Assembly (NCBI GenBank): GCA_963082975.1 | Contig: OY720346.1 | Coordinates: 31,056,720-31,120,719 of the forward strand | DNA: 64,000 nucleotides | DNA from: Labia minor | Taxonomy: Eukaryota; Arthropoda; Insecta; Dermaptera; Spongiphoridae | Direction: 5' to 3' | In this document: positions 34,701 to 46,565 of the stretch, in pieces | Layout: the number at the start of each line of letters is the position of its first letter | Position numbering within the stretch: the first letter of the stretch is position 1 | Position numbers and translations under genes: made by a program | The notes under the pieces: generated by a model | What the model was told of the DNA's origin: nothing | Seen by the model: the letters and a program-made list of their open reading frames with translations, nothing else | Databases searched by the model: none

Positions 34701-36400
34701 ATAAATTGATAAACTGAATATATAATAAAACTAATGTAAATAAAATTATTTGATCAAATATAATTAGAATTCGATGATTTTTTTTGACTTTTTTAATTAT
34801 CTTTATCTTCAATTTTGCCCTAATAATACATGATAAATTCTTTTTGAAATTATTCCATTTTATGTTCTTAAAAAAAATGCAGGTAAATATATTAACTGTC
34901 AGATTTAAAATGCCATTTCAATGTTTTAATTTTAATATTCTTTGATAGTTTTTGACACCTGTTGATTAATTACTTTAATTCATAAAGAATAAACGATTAG
35001 TTAAAATGAGTTTTCTAAAAGATAATAATTCGACATTTGAATTTTTTAGTTTTAAAATCCCACTTGAATTTCAAAAATAATATCCTTACTTAGATTTTTA
35101 AATCCTAATTAACATTATCTATACAAAATTATTGCTCGTAGATTAATATTAAATAAATTCATATAATATAATATTTTGATCAATTTTTTTTTTGTTTTTG
35201 GAGATTGAATTGACGTTGATTTTCAAAACAAATACTATCGCCTGGCCGCCTTCTTGTTTACTTCTGGTCAATTAATCAGTCATGATTCATTTGACTTGAG
35301 GCGTCGTTGTCTCTCTTTCTCTCTCTCTCTCTTTCTCATTTCATTTTTTTTATTCGATTGCCTGGAGATGCAAAGGCCTACCTTTCTTCTTTATCCTCAT
35401 CCTTTCTCTCTCTTTCTTTCACTCCTCGCTCCCTTCCCCCTCTCTCACCTGTAACTAAAATCGCTCCCGGCACCGGCTCGAGGAACCTTCTTTCTTTTTA
35501 TCCACTTATTAAAAAAAAGACTAGAATTTTTTTTCTTTCCACTTGTTCTTTTCTATATCAGATGAGAGGAAAGTAAATATAATAGAGAGGGAGAGAGAGA
35601 TAATTACATATTTTATTACCTTTTTTTATAAAAAAAAGGAAATTTTACAACTCAATAAATTAATCATGCCAGAGTATAAATGATGATTATTTTGTATTTA
35701 ACATTCTCTCTCAACTCCCACCCCCCTCTATTTTTCCCACTTTGATTTCTTCTATTAATAATAGGGCTAGAAGAATTATTTTTAAAGGTAAAAAGAACAT
35801 CCTAACAGGTCCCTTTAAATCATTTTATCTATATTTTATTTATTTTTATTATTATTTTAATTAATGACATAGATAAATAGAATTCAATCAAGACATTAGA
35901 ATGAAAGATGTTTGAAAATGTAAACTTTAACTAAAACTTAATAATATTAAATTACTTTTATTTATAATTTAAATAAATAATTGGCCATGGAAGTCTGCCT
36001 GAATGTCTTTGGAATTTATTTTTTTTTTTTTTTTAGTAATTAGATTATCTATTGTGATAATGAGTGTAAGAAAGAGTGTGGTTGTCTCTATGTCATTGCA
36101 GCAATCTGATTAAAATGTATGTGAACTTGGGGTCTCAATAATACATAAATATACATTATTATGTTTCTAAGTTCATTAATATTTTTTTTGGGTGAAAAAA
36201 TGATAAATAATAATTTAATTATAAAATATTATTAAAATAAATATTTTTAGTTTTATTATGAAATTAAATTAAAAGCGAACTTAACATTTTAAAATATTTT
36301 AAATATAAATATATATATATATATATATATAATTTTTGCTAGTATAATAAGATAAGATATCTATATATTTAGTATACAAATCTATAAAGCTCAGGTTTGG
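31778..36400. other. A+T-rich tract with several complex islands
   Basis: No gene is supported. Islands of higher complexity: 32150-32350; 33005-33125 (CCATCACCACTCCACAATGC, TGCGCCTGCAGGTGGCTCC); 34260-34440 (GACGGCGTCGGCGTCGACGTC); and 35220-35500. A TTC run lies at 34187-34204. The islands are candidates for conserved intronic regulatory DNA. Several short frames are low-complexity only. Confidence 0.45.
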
Positions 36401-36809
36401 AAGTTGACATGTGGCCAGGCGCAGAACCGACCGACGGTTTGAAATAAATTAATTTCCAGTTATAAAAACAATTTCAAATAATTTAGATGTATCTATTAAT
36501 GCAATAAAAAACAGATATGGATATAACATAAATATTTTTAATTTTATTTTATTTATAATATATAAGAGCTGGATGTGACGTCATGAAGGGCTGGGTGACG
36601 TCATATAATTTTAAATTAAGAAAAAACTAAGATGATTTTCTCGAGGATCAAATCAATAGAAAGTGCATGATTTGTGGAGATATGTAAAAAAATCTCTTTT
36701 TGTGAAATTTGGTGTGAAATTAACCCTTCCCTTCCTATCGTCGATCGCTAATACTACCACTTCCGTTTCCGGATATACATTAAAAGTTGATCAATTCATC
36801 CTATTGATG

Positions 36810-36817
36810 CATTAAGT
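36810..36817. repeat. Target-site duplication of hAT derivative, left
   Basis: CATTAAGT, repeated at 37260-37267. It belongs to the RepA sequence GCATTAAGTAAATATACC, which confirms the insertion event. Confidence 0.9.
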
Positions 36818-37259
36818 CAGAGGTTCTTAAACTGTGGTCCGCGGACCCCTGGGGGTCCGCGAAGCCTTTACTGGGGGTCCGCAAAGCCATCGTACAGGTG
36901 CACGAGAAAATGATGAGTCAGTTAAAACTTTATTTAATATAAAAGGAGCGATGGCATGGCTTTGTGAGGAAACAGATCAAATACCCAAATTCAACGAAAT
37001 GTGCAAGAAAATTATTGCTACCGTTTCCATCTTCATATTTAGCTGAATTTTCTAATAAAATCTGTTCTACAATATGCAAAAAAATCGTTATTCACCAATT
37101 ACTGTTAGAAATATTCACCATATATCCTTGTTCTTATGAGATCTTAAGCCAGAAATTAACTAATAAAATGACGTAAAGTACCTAAAGTTGGGATGGGGTC
37201 CGTCAAAAAGAATTTTCTCAAGTGGGGGTCCGCGGAGTACATAAGTTTAAGAACCTCTG
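36818..37259. mobile_element. Non-autonomous derivative of the Buster-like hAT
   Basis: A 442-bp element starting CAGAGGTTCTTAAAC and ending GTTTAAGAACCTCTG. The first 70 bp match the right end of the autonomous element at 8314-13361 and the last 150 bp match its left end (GAAATATTCACCATATATCC, GGGGTCCGCGGAGTACATAA). The transposase gene is missing. Flanked by exact CATTAAGT, an nnnTAnnn-type target. The short frames inside are not functional genes. Confidence 0.92.
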
Positions 37260-37466
37260 CATTAAGTAAATATACCAAATTTCATCAAAATCCGTTGAGC
37301 CGTTCAAGCTGGACACATCTATATTGATGGACGGAAGGACGGAGACAGACAGACATGCTAAAAATACTTTTTTCTGTTAAGAAAATGCATGATTCGTGGA
37401 GATATATAAAAATCTCCAATTTGGTGTGAAAACAATACCTCCCTTACTATCGTCGGTAGGTAAAAA

Positions 37467-38245
37467 ATTGAACATAAACGAAATTTAATTTTAGATTATT
37501 ATTTCAAAAATTGTAAAAGGCAAACTAGTAATTTAAGCTCTTAAATTATTCCTTAATGAAATTATAAAACATAATTAAGAGTCAAATGTTTGAATTATTT
37601 TGTTTGTTAAAAAAACAAATTTGAAAAAACACTTAATCATTTTTACCGACCGACGATAGTAAGGGAGGTATTGTTTTATAATAATTTTCATTCATTCTAA
37701 ATAATTTAATTTAATTTATTTAATTTAATTTATATAATAGGGTTTAAGGAAGTATGTGCCCTTGTGCTAGATTGAATAAATACACGGTAGAGCATATAAA
37801 ATTATATTACATAAAGAATTTGTTAATAGATTGATAATAATATAATTTGTAAAAGAAGTGATGAGAGAATATGAAGAGGAAAATAAAAAAACGGTTGATT
37901 TTTTTTAAATTTGGTGTGGTCTATAATTGATTATTTGTTATTTATATTTATTTTATTATTTGTTTAAATGAAAAAAATACCTTAGTATGCATAAATATTG
38001 GTGGGTTAGTAGGAGGGGGTGGGATGGTGTTGTTGTTTGGTTGGTGGAAGTGAGCGTGAATAAAAAATATGTTGAAGTTGGAAAAATATGAGATGATAAA
38101 GGTTTATTTTGTATTCTTTCATTGGGATTAGATAACTAGTATCAGTAATGCTTGAGTGTTAGGTTTGTCTGTCTATTCAACCAACTTCTCCCCCTCCTTC
38201 GCTCACCCACGCCCTTCCCTCTTCTCTTTTTAAATAAATAAATAA

Positions 38246-38285
<40 letters not shown>

Positions 38286-39030
38286 GAAACAAAGAGTTGA
38301 CGATCAAATAAAGATACAAAAATACAAACAAATTAATGCATTATTAATTAATTAATTAATTAGGATAGGCTGAAGGAGTATGCATCAGCGCTTAGAAAGA
38401 TTGAAGAGGGAAAGTTTCATTGTCGATTGAGCCCTTTTCAAAAACATATTTAATTAAAAATACGTATATATATATATATAGGTTCTTTTCATCCCTCTAT
38501 TTCCATCTTTTTTCCCATTCAAAATAAAAAAAATATTCCAGCCCGGAGGAGCCGCCATTAAATTCTTCCGGGCGCGTTGCTTGTAGCATTGTCCGCGACG
38601 GCAAACGCGGCGTAATTAAAACTAGCAGCAGAAGAAATGTTGGAAAAAGGGTGTAGATGAACATAGGGAAGGGGGAGTGGTCCTTCAAAAGCCAAAAGCA
38701 GGCAGAGGCCAAGTAGCCACGATCATTATTTTCAAACTAATGGAAAAAAACGATAAAGAAAAGAAAAGAACGAGAAGAGAAGAGAGTAGATATTAATTCA
38801 TGTCCCTTTCTCACACACTCATTACACTTGAATTAATCTTATTTATTAATTATTTATTATTATTATCATTAATTAGATAATAAAAATTATGCCATTGAAA
38901 TTTTTTACATTCTCACAATTTTTTTTTGTTTTTAGGAGGGACTGTTAAATTTTAAATTTCTTCTTATATTCATTATATTGTTTATTAATTTTTTAGAATA
39001 TAATATAAAATTGTTAAGAATATATATAAT
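37467..39030. other. A+T-rich tract with a small RepA fragment
   Basis: Apart from the RepA piece at 37640-37676, it holds a TA run at 38253-38282 and a complex island at 38530-38725 (CCGCGACGGCAAACGCGG). No gene is supported. Confidence 0.45.
37640..37676 (+). repeat. RepA fragment, start only
   Basis: Only the first 37 bases of RepA (TTTTTACCGACCGACGATAG onwards, to GTATTGTTTT) are present, ending abruptly in unrelated A+T-rich DNA. A matching fragment lies at 44015-44053. Confidence 0.85.
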
Positions 39031-39223
39031 AGTTCAATAAGTTCGCGGAACAGAAATGAAATGAAATGAAGAAACCAACCCATTTTGCACAGTTTTTTGA
39101 AACCCAAATTAACACTCAAAATATTGCTCCCTGTGCCCAATAAAATACCTAAAAACTCCGTTAAATCTCTTTCAGTTAATCGACAGTAACATAACTTATC
39201 GCTCCGCGAATTTATTGAACAAC
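39031..39223. mobile_element. Mariner-like MITE
   Basis: Terminal inverted repeats GTTCAATAAGTTCGCGGA (39032-39049) and the complement of GTTCAATAAATTCGCGGA (39203-39220) match at 17 of 18 positions. The interior is about 150 bp with no transposase motif. The flanks are TA-rich, so the TA target duplication cannot be located exactly. The 107-codon minus-strand frame here spans the inverted repeats and is not a gene. Confidence 0.65.
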
Positions 39224-39227
39224 TTAT

Positions 39228-39410
39228 ATAATTGCCGGGGAGATGGATTAGGAAACGTTCGCTTGGAAGACCAAGAACGCGGTGGGTGGACAATGTATGA
39301 AGGGACATAAGAGAGTTTGGAGAGAGTAGGAGTTGGTTGGTTGTGGTTCAGGATAGGGACATTTGGAGAACTTTCGAGTTTCGTAGAGCCACATACACAT
39401 AGAGAGAGAG
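39228..39410 (+). pseudogene. LINE C-terminal fragment
   Basis: Reads in broken frames as LGRPRTRWVDNV, then REFGESRSWLVVVQDRDIWR, the usual last residues of a non-LTR reverse transcriptase, followed by an AGAG microsatellite. Related to the captured tails in the two Helitrons. No Helitron terminus is seen here, so it may be a remnant of the source LINE. Confidence 0.6.
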
Positions 39411-39454
39411 AGAGATTTATATAAATTAATGATATTTATATTGTATATTTATAT

Positions 39455-39988
39455 CAGAGGTTTTCCCAAACTTTTTTGTGTCGTAGACCCCTTGCCATGT
39501 TTTTCGGTTTTGGGTAGACCTCCTACATACCTGATATTAATTTTTTGTAAATTTCTAACCTTAGTGAAGTTTAGTGTTTAAAACTTAAAGAAAAAACACG
39601 ATGTTTTATACATTTATTAATTGAATTTAAATTAAACTACTCACAAAATAAAATTTTGTATCTGTTATATAAAACAAAGATGGCTACACTTAGTGATACT
39701 TAGAGACATATTGAAAAATCGAAAATGTTTAAGAGCCAAATCGGAAAAAAATTTTACCTTTATTTTAATTGAGCCACAATAAACTCAAAAAGAGCCACGA
39801 TTTGGCCACCGTTATATTATAAGATAGTATAATGTAAGTAAATAGATACTATCAGTGTATGTTGAGATCCACTATCGTGGACCCCTATTTTCACTTTATG
39901 GACCCCCAAATTTTTTTTCACTGACGTAGACCCCTTGTAGGTTGCCATAGACTCCTGGGGTCGAGATAGACCACTTTGGGAATCACTG
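39455..39988. mobile_element. hAT MITE with perfect 8-bp duplication
   Basis: A 534-bp element starting CAGAGGTTTTCCCAAAC and ending TTTGGGAATCACTG, with TAGACCCC-rich subterminal blocks at both ends. Flanked by exact ATTTATAT (39447-39454 and 39989-39996), of nnnTAnnn type. No transposase remnant is recognised. Its termini differ from the Buster-like element at 8314, so it is a separate family. Confidence 0.88.
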
Positions 39989-39996
39989 ATTTATAT

Positions 39997-41859
39997 GAAA
40001 GATTGTTGTTGATTGTTATGTCTACAATATGACTTGATAAGATGGTGGATGGGTTGGTTAGGATTATGAGTGAGAACGAGAAAAAAGAAAGAAAGAGATG
40101 GAGAGAGTGGGAGTGAGAGAGATTAGATGGATGGGATACGTGATTCGCATGCCGGACATTGACCACTTCCGTCCACTCTTAGCAGACCAAAAGAGACAAC
40201 AACAGCAACGACAATGCCGTCCATAAAACAAAATAGAAAAAAAAAAACTTGGTCGGCTCCTCTTTTCAGTGCTCTCTTTGATATTTACTAATGATTTTTA
40301 AAACAAACAAATAAATAAATAAAGGTTTTTAAAATCATGTACGTGTAATTTATTTGTAAAACAATAAAAAATAAATAAATAATTATTGTCACAGGAAAAG
40401 AATTACAATTTTTTTTTAAAGAAATCAAAAATAATTGTGTGTTTTTTGAAATTTTCTTAAAAGAAATAACTTTTATTTATACTATGTTAATAATAATAAG
40501 AAGAATAAGAATAAGAATAAAACAATTTAAAAAAAAACTTTTAATTTTTAAACTCCCTTAAGGATAAAACGAAAATAACCATTCATTATAATAATATTTT
40601 TTATTTTAATTTGAATTATTTATTAAAACAAAAAAAACAAAAAATGCTTTTTTAATAATATTAATTACCCTGTCAACATTGAATGTTATGAAACAAATAT
40701 TGATTTTGTTTATCTGAAGGTTTTCGGAAGTGAAGAATCCAAAATATTGCTTTTTCATGCAAGAATATGTGGAATTATTGTAAAGCAAGGATCTCAAATT
40801 TCACTCATATATTTATATATATTCACTCATATATATCTCACATATTTTTCTTAGTTTTTTTTATAATAAATGGACATAAGCATAAGAATATTTATAAAGT
40901 TATAATATTAATTTATTTAATAAAGACGTATAAATATTAGAAGCTTATTTGATAATTAGTATATATTATGAATACTGAAAAATAATACTAAAACTAAATT
41001 CACTTTTTTTAAATTTTCTTTTAAATTCTTATGATTATACACCTTAGAATCATGCATTGTATTAAAAACTTAATTGATTTTATGATAAAATGAAGATTAG
41101 AATTGGAGAGCTTTTATACTTTGAGGACATAATTCTTTAAACCTAACGACCTAACATAACCCATTTATTTGGAACAATGTGTATATATATATGTATATGC
41201 TCAATATATTCTATCATCAATTTCAAATGATTGGGTAAATTGGAAAGCCTCTTACCAAGTGTGCAGGTTGATCTTATTTAAACCCATAGTGAAAAAAAAT
41301 CTAAAAGTATCAACAAATCGTAGTTTTTCCACAAAAAATATTTATATTTAATCCTGTTAGATATTTTCAAATATAGAATGTCGGCTTAATACTACCTAAA
41401 ACTTTCACTCCACTTCACATGCCCAATCTTTTATATTTTTATTTTATTTAATATACTAGCATATATATTTATAAGTTTAACAGTCAACCAATGAATATTA
41501 ATATAAGCTATTAAATCATTTTAACACTTTTCCTATAAACTTGCATGATTTTTTTTTTGTTTTTCAATCAACTTTAGAATAAATTATCTCTCTCATATAT
41601 TTATTCAAAAATGTCAAGTTTTGCTATTTATTTATTGCCTCTTTAATTTAAAAAAAAAAAAATTATTTAAATATTTCTTTCAGTTTATTTTACAAAACCA
41701 GTACCATTGGTTTCTATCTTTTTTTTTAATATATAAGTACACATATAATAAAAATTAAAATTAAAAGCTTTGCTTTAGAATAAAATGAAAACAATTTAAT
41801 TTTATAATCAATTAATTGAATTGTGTTATTATAAATTTAATTAATTAAATATATTTATA
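39997..41859. other. A+T-rich tract with a complex island
   Basis: Positions 40010-40260 are richer in G+C (GTGATTCGCATGCCGGACATTG, ACAACAGCAACGACAATGCC). The rest is A+T-rich with ATAAG repeats near 40495-40520. No gene is supported. Confidence 0.45.
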
Positions 41860-41867
41860 TATGATTG

Positions 41868-41872
<5 letters not shown>
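41860..41872. repeat. LINE target-site duplication, left copy
   Basis: TATGATTGATATT, repeated exactly at 42604-42616. Confidence 0.88.
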
Positions 41873-41899
<27 letters not shown>

Positions 41900-42603
41900 G
41901 GGTTAGGGGGGGAAAATCTTTTCAGACCATACAATAATCGTCATTACTGCGTGTGTGGTGTAACCACTAAAAACCCCTCCTTCACTTCAGAGCCCTCTAC
42001 CCTGGAACCGCGTTAGCATTACTTCGGGGTAGGGGCCTATTTTATATTTTTCATAGAAATTTCTACTTATACGCCTGCGTCCAGGCGCGCCCTTATTTCT
42101 GTTTTATAATATATTTATTTTTCTGTGTCTAGATCAATTTTTTTCTCTTTCAATATTTGTTCGGTGTAATTAGTCACCTTATACCAGATCTCTTCGTTTT
42201 CTAACATTTTTGTTCTCACATTTTCAATTGTTAGAACGCCAATCGACTCTTCTAATTTAGATCTCAGCCCTTGCCAACGCTGGCACCCGAAAAAGGTGTG
42301 CTCAGAATTGTCTACGTCTGAATCTCCGTATATACAATCAGGAGTCCTGCGTTTTCCCATTTTGTATAGATAGCTACAGAAGTAGCCGTGTCCAGATAAT
42401 AGCTGCGTTAAGTAGTAGTTTACTTCTCCATGTTTCCGTTTTATCCAGCTACGTATGTTTGGTATTAATCTAGCTGTCCATCTGCCGCTTTTTTCATTAT
42501 TCCATCTCTCCTGCCATTTGTTTAAAGTATCTTCCTCTATTTCTGCTTCCGTTCGTGAGATGGTGCTTCGACCTGTTTTCATTAAGTATTTAACTTGCCG
42601 CTT
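41871..42603 (-). mobile_element. 5'-truncated R1-like LINE insertion
   Basis: A plus-strand run of 29 T (41871-41899) is the poly-A tail of a minus-strand retrotransposon. A 3' untranslated part follows, then an open C-terminal coding frame that runs to the 5' truncation point at 42603. The exact 13-bp duplication flanks it. Tail, truncation and duplication are the classic result of target-primed reverse transcription, and the intact frame implies a recent insertion. Confidence 0.9.
42115..42603 (-). CDS. C-terminal part of a non-LTR retrotransposon ORF2 (truncated)
   Basis: About 160 codons are open from the truncation point to the stop; the first in-frame methionine is at 42582. Recognisable features are the post-reverse-transcriptase motifs SGRWTARLIPNIRSWI and GEVNYYLTQLLSGHGYF, and a C-terminal Cys/His cluster with C, H and C in PDC...EHTFFGC. 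They resemble R1-clade LINEs more than RTE or CR1. Endonuclease and catalytic reverse-transcriptase domains are absent because of 5' truncation, so the product is not expected to function. Confidence 0.8.
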   Translation of the reverse strand, partial: KRQVKYLMKTGRSTISRTEAEIEEDTLNKWQERWNNEKSGRWTARLIPNIRSWIKRKHGEVNYYLTQLLSGHGYFCSYLYKMGKRRTPDCIYGDSDVDNSEHTFFGCQRWQGLRSKLEESIGVLTIENVRTKMLENEEIWYKVTNYTEQILKEKKIDLDTEK

Positions 42604-42616
42604 TATGATTGATATT
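42604..42616. repeat. LINE target-site duplication, right copy
   Basis: TATGATTGATATT, identical to 41860-41872. Confidence 0.88.
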
Positions 42617-44014
42617 AGATTTTATTTTCTTTATTGTTCGGTCGCAATTGCAGTGATTATATTATCTTTAAATATATAAAGTTTTTTTTTTTAAAAAAAG
42701 TGTGAAACATTGTTTATTAGTAATTAAATAGGATGAGTGGCCTATTTGGAGTGATAGGAATGAAAGAGGGGAGGGGCTGTGTATGAGGAGAAAGAATTTG
42801 AGATTTTCTAATTTGTACAACTTAAAATGCATTTCGTTTGTCCAACCTTTTGTCCCTTTTCAATCTCTTGGAAGGATGATAGACTGTTTAGTCACCGTTT
42901 GTAATTCAATGGCAGTTGCAAGTTAAGGGTACAGTCCATCGATCTATCAATACAATAAACTCAAATATTTCTTTCTATTCAGGAAAATAATAATAAAAAT
43001 AAAGACTAATGACTAATTACAATTTTCTTTTAATATTAAAATGACACTTAATTTAGAATGTAGTAAGCTAAACTAAAATAATAATAAAAACTCAAATTAT
43101 AGAATGGATGCATAGATCAAAATTTTTATTTTTTCGCAACAAAATCTAAACAAATATTAATATTTAAGGATTGTATATTAAAAATACCTATTGTAACTAA
43201 ATAAGGTAGATTTAATGAAATAATATTAATAAATATATAGATAATCTATGTATTATTATAATTTTAAATAATTTTAAATATAATTAATTCACTGTATTAT
43301 AATTTATAAATTAAAAAGTATAATAGTGTATAAATATTTTTAGTAATATCAAAAAAAGATTAAAATTTTATTTTTGAAATTTACTTCACATTACGTATTA
43401 TATATATGAAAATATAATAATGAAAATAAAGAATAAAATCTAAAAATAATTTATATATATATATATATATATATAAATGAAAGAAAATATTTTTCAATCT
43501 TAATTTCCAAAATAATTCTTAATTTGAAATTTAACTTTAGTGAATATTATTTACTTTTATTGAATAATGTTATTTTTAAACTTACTACTCATTTGTGGGT
43601 TGTTTTGGTATTTCTTATCATTTAGACAAATGAACATTAACTTTCACACTTTTATTGGCAAAATGAAATTCAAATTTATTATTATTTTTAGAATAGATGG
43701 CTAATTATGTTTTCATGTTGTTTGTGTTGGATTGAATATTGTTTTTATGCATGCGCCAAGGAAAGGGGGGGTCTAACTCCGCCCGTTTTCATCACAGCTG
43801 CATACAGCTCAGCTATTGCCCCTGAGGGCCAGGACCTTTGGCCAGCCAGTCTTAAATGTCCATCTGATTAATGGGCCTCCTTCATCCTGACTGCCTAATG
43901 ACGCCAACATTAATTATCGAAAAAAATGTGTTTCTTTTATGTCCAAATAATGAATAAAATAAATAAAACTAGTTGCAGCATGCTATTTTAATTTATAGGC
44001 TTATATCACTTTAT
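42617..44014. other. A+T-rich tract with a marked complex island
   Basis: Positions 43745-43910 are the most complex part (CAGCTGCATACAGCTCAGC, GGGCCAGGACCTTTGGCCAG, CTGATTAATGGGCC) and contain E-box and homeodomain-like words. TA microsatellite at 43452-43474. No gene is supported. Confidence 0.45.
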
Positions 44015-44053
44015 AAAAACAATACCTCCCTTACTATCGTCGGTCGGTAAAAA
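44015..44053 (-). repeat. RepA fragment, start only
   Basis: Equivalent to the fragment at 37640-37676 in reverse: AAAACAATACCTCCC... to GTCGGTCGGTAAAAA. Breaks off at the same internal point (GTATTGTTTT), so both may derive from one truncation mechanism. Confidence 0.85.
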
Positions 44054-46410
44054 AAAAGTAAGAACAAAATCTCTTTAGTCTTTATAAATTTTAAAAACAA
44101 AAAATTATTAAATAAATAAATAAATAATACTCTAATAGATGAAGTGATGATTTCAATTAAATAATAATAATTATTGTTATTCTTAATTAATTTGATAAAT
44201 TCTTTACTTAAATAAATCATTTTTTACTTATATATATATATTAACATCACTATTCATCTTATTTTATTGAATTTAACAAAATAATTAATTTAATATTTTG
44301 AATTATTATCTTTTAAAAATTATTTTAACCAATTTATAATTAATAATTTATATATTTTCGTATATTTATTTTTATTTTTTATTCTACTAAGTTTTAAATA
44401 ATTTTTATAGGTAAATTCTATCATAAATATTAAAATACACTAGTATATGTTTAATTATAAAACCTTTACGCTTCTTCTATTGAATCATTGATTGGTATTT
44501 GTATATACCGTATATACAGTATATGTTAGGTATATATATTTTTGTTTCTTTCTAAAAAATAAACATGGGGTTGGATATTTTCTTTTTTTTATCAAACCAT
44601 TAGGGGGTTGGTCCTCGAAAACATCAATCATGCATTAACGCTATTAATGTTAATCGGTCCCAACTCCCTCCCCCATATATTCCCACCCCCACATATAGAA
44701 ATGCCTGATGGCACGTTACTCACAACTCAATCCCCGTTTACGTGACTTAAATAGAAAAATAAATCATTTTCTCATTGACTAAACATAAATTAATTATTCA
44801 TTAGTGAAAAGTTAACTTTACTTTATATTTAAACGCTAGATTTTATTCACATATATGTACAGGGTATTCCAAAAACTTAATGATTCGAATGATATACACA
44901 TAAAAAATATAATAATTTTTTTTATCTTCAGGTACCCTTTATATATATATTATCTGAAGAAGAAGTACGTGATTTTTAAACATATTTTATTATTTGTAGA
45001 TTTACTATGGATAGTCTTGTCGATTCGCTACAACTAACAGAGTTAATTGTTATATAAGCATCATTTTTGAACAAATAAGTTTGAGGTTTCTATTAAAAAT
45101 TAAGAATTTAACGATTTGAAACGATGTGAAATTGGTTGTTTAGTTCTTTTAATGCGACTTTTAATGTTTGATACTAATCTTTCTTTAATAATGCTTTTAA
45201 TTCCAAGTATACGTACTCTTTCATTCAATCTTCCACTGTTTTTGTCTTTCATGTCAAGCTCATCATTTTTTTTTTAATTTTTAACTTCTATCACAACTAC
45301 TTTCACAAGCTAAAAAACTTTAGGTTTATGCTTCTTCAAATTAGAAAAAGTAAATCAATATTTCCACGAAATTACTTTTATTCGCCATACCACATGACAT
45401 TTTCACATGATAAAAATTAAATTAATGACATTGTTATTATTGTTAAATATTTTAAAAATACATATTTTGTTACATCTCAATATTGAATTTAGATTAACTA
45501 AAATTAATCCATTACTATGATTTGTAGCTTCTTAAATCACACAATTAAAAAGTACTAAATGTGGATTAAAAATAAATCAACAGTTATAACATGTTATATA
45601 AATATTTATATTTACTAATTACTAATTATTTATAGTTTTATAAGATACAAATAACTTAATATTTTTACGATATTTAATATTAATAAATAAATATACGTAT
45701 ATGAATATCAATTTTTTATCAAAAGTTGCAGAAAAAAATAAATCAAAAAACAAATAAAATTCAAAAGATAATAGATAAAATGATATTAATAAATATTTAT
45801 TTAAAGATATCAAAAAAAAACTAATCTAAATAATCTTTTAGTATGTACATTAAATTTATTAGTTCATTCATGCCTATATTCTTATTAAGTTGAATTTAAT
45901 TTTAATTAAATCAATATTTTATTATAATATTGAAAATTAGATAAAAATAAAATATATTATTCATATATTTTCGGGTTTCTATGAAAAATTGTTAATTTTT
46001 CAAATTGGAATTTTTTTGGTATTCGACAGTAAAAAGGTTAAGAAATATTCACATTAAAAACTAACTATATATGTTTTCAATTTTTCTACATTTAACAACT
46101 GTTTTTCGCTTTAAAAAAAGATAAATATGAAAAGTTTTTAGTTTTTTAAAAAAAAAGTTCATACTATAAAATAATTTTTAATTACATGCTTGACGAAACT
46201 TAGATAAACATGATCTCTTAGTAAATAACATTGTTTTTTTATATAAAAATTATAATAGAAGCGATGACTGACGTTCAAATGCAAATCAATTTGTAGATCA
46301 AACGTAATGTAAGCCGACTCAAAACATAAATAAACATATTGGTCAATAATTTTCATATGAACTGAATAAAAGTCAGAAATAATATTAATATTCGATATGT
46401 ACGAAATTCT
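44054..46410. other. A+T-rich tract
   Basis: A complex island lies at 44590-44735 (ATTAACGCTATTAATGTTAA with flanking C-rich sequence). A possible mariner-type terminus CAGGGTATTCCAAAAAC lies at 44862. The remainder is A+T-rich with no recognised gene. Confidence 0.4.
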
Positions 46411-46414
46411 TTTA

Positions 46415-46565
46415 CATTAACCTTACTTACCAGATTTGGCTCCATTTGATTTTTTATTTATTTAAATCGATGAACACTTTTAAAGAAACTAACTTGCAAA
46501 ATAACAATAATGTTTTCTTTGTTTTTCTGTAAATCAACAAATATTCAATGAAAGGTTTTCTTAAA
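46415..46565 (+). pseudogene. Mariner transposase remnant
   Basis: Short and broken. LPDLAPFDFLF is readable at 46427-46459 (compare the mariner YSPDLAPSDYFLF motif containing the third catalytic aspartate), followed in another frame by KSMNTFKETNL and a diverged tail. No terminal repeats are assigned. This is an old fossil. Confidence 0.5.

Larger units (their letters stand above)
36401..37466 (-). repeat. RepA copy interrupted by a hAT derivative
   Basis: Both RepA ends are present (AAGTTGACATGTGGCCAGG and GTCGGTAGGTAAAAA), with two TGACGTCA palindromes near 36576 and 36597. The element is split at 36817/37260 by the hAT insertion; removing that and one 8-bp duplication restores a continuous RepA of normal length. 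More diverged at its hairpin end than the other copies. Confidence 0.88.

Noticed and set aside
36834-37176. Overlapping 70-codon frames as small proteins
   Set aside because: They lie inside the non-autonomous hAT derivative and do not match its transposase in a continuous frame.
38985-39308. 107-codon minus-strand frame as a gene
   Set aside because: It spans both inverted repeats of a mariner-like MITE and an adjoining LINE tail.
44924-44937. ATCTTCAG|GTACCC as a third ratchet point
   Set aside because: The acceptor looks good but GTACCC is a poor donor, and the site lies beside a mariner-type terminus.
44862-45060. Mariner terminus CAGGGTATTCCAAAAAC
   Set aside because: No partner terminus and no transposase motif nearby; the match is short.
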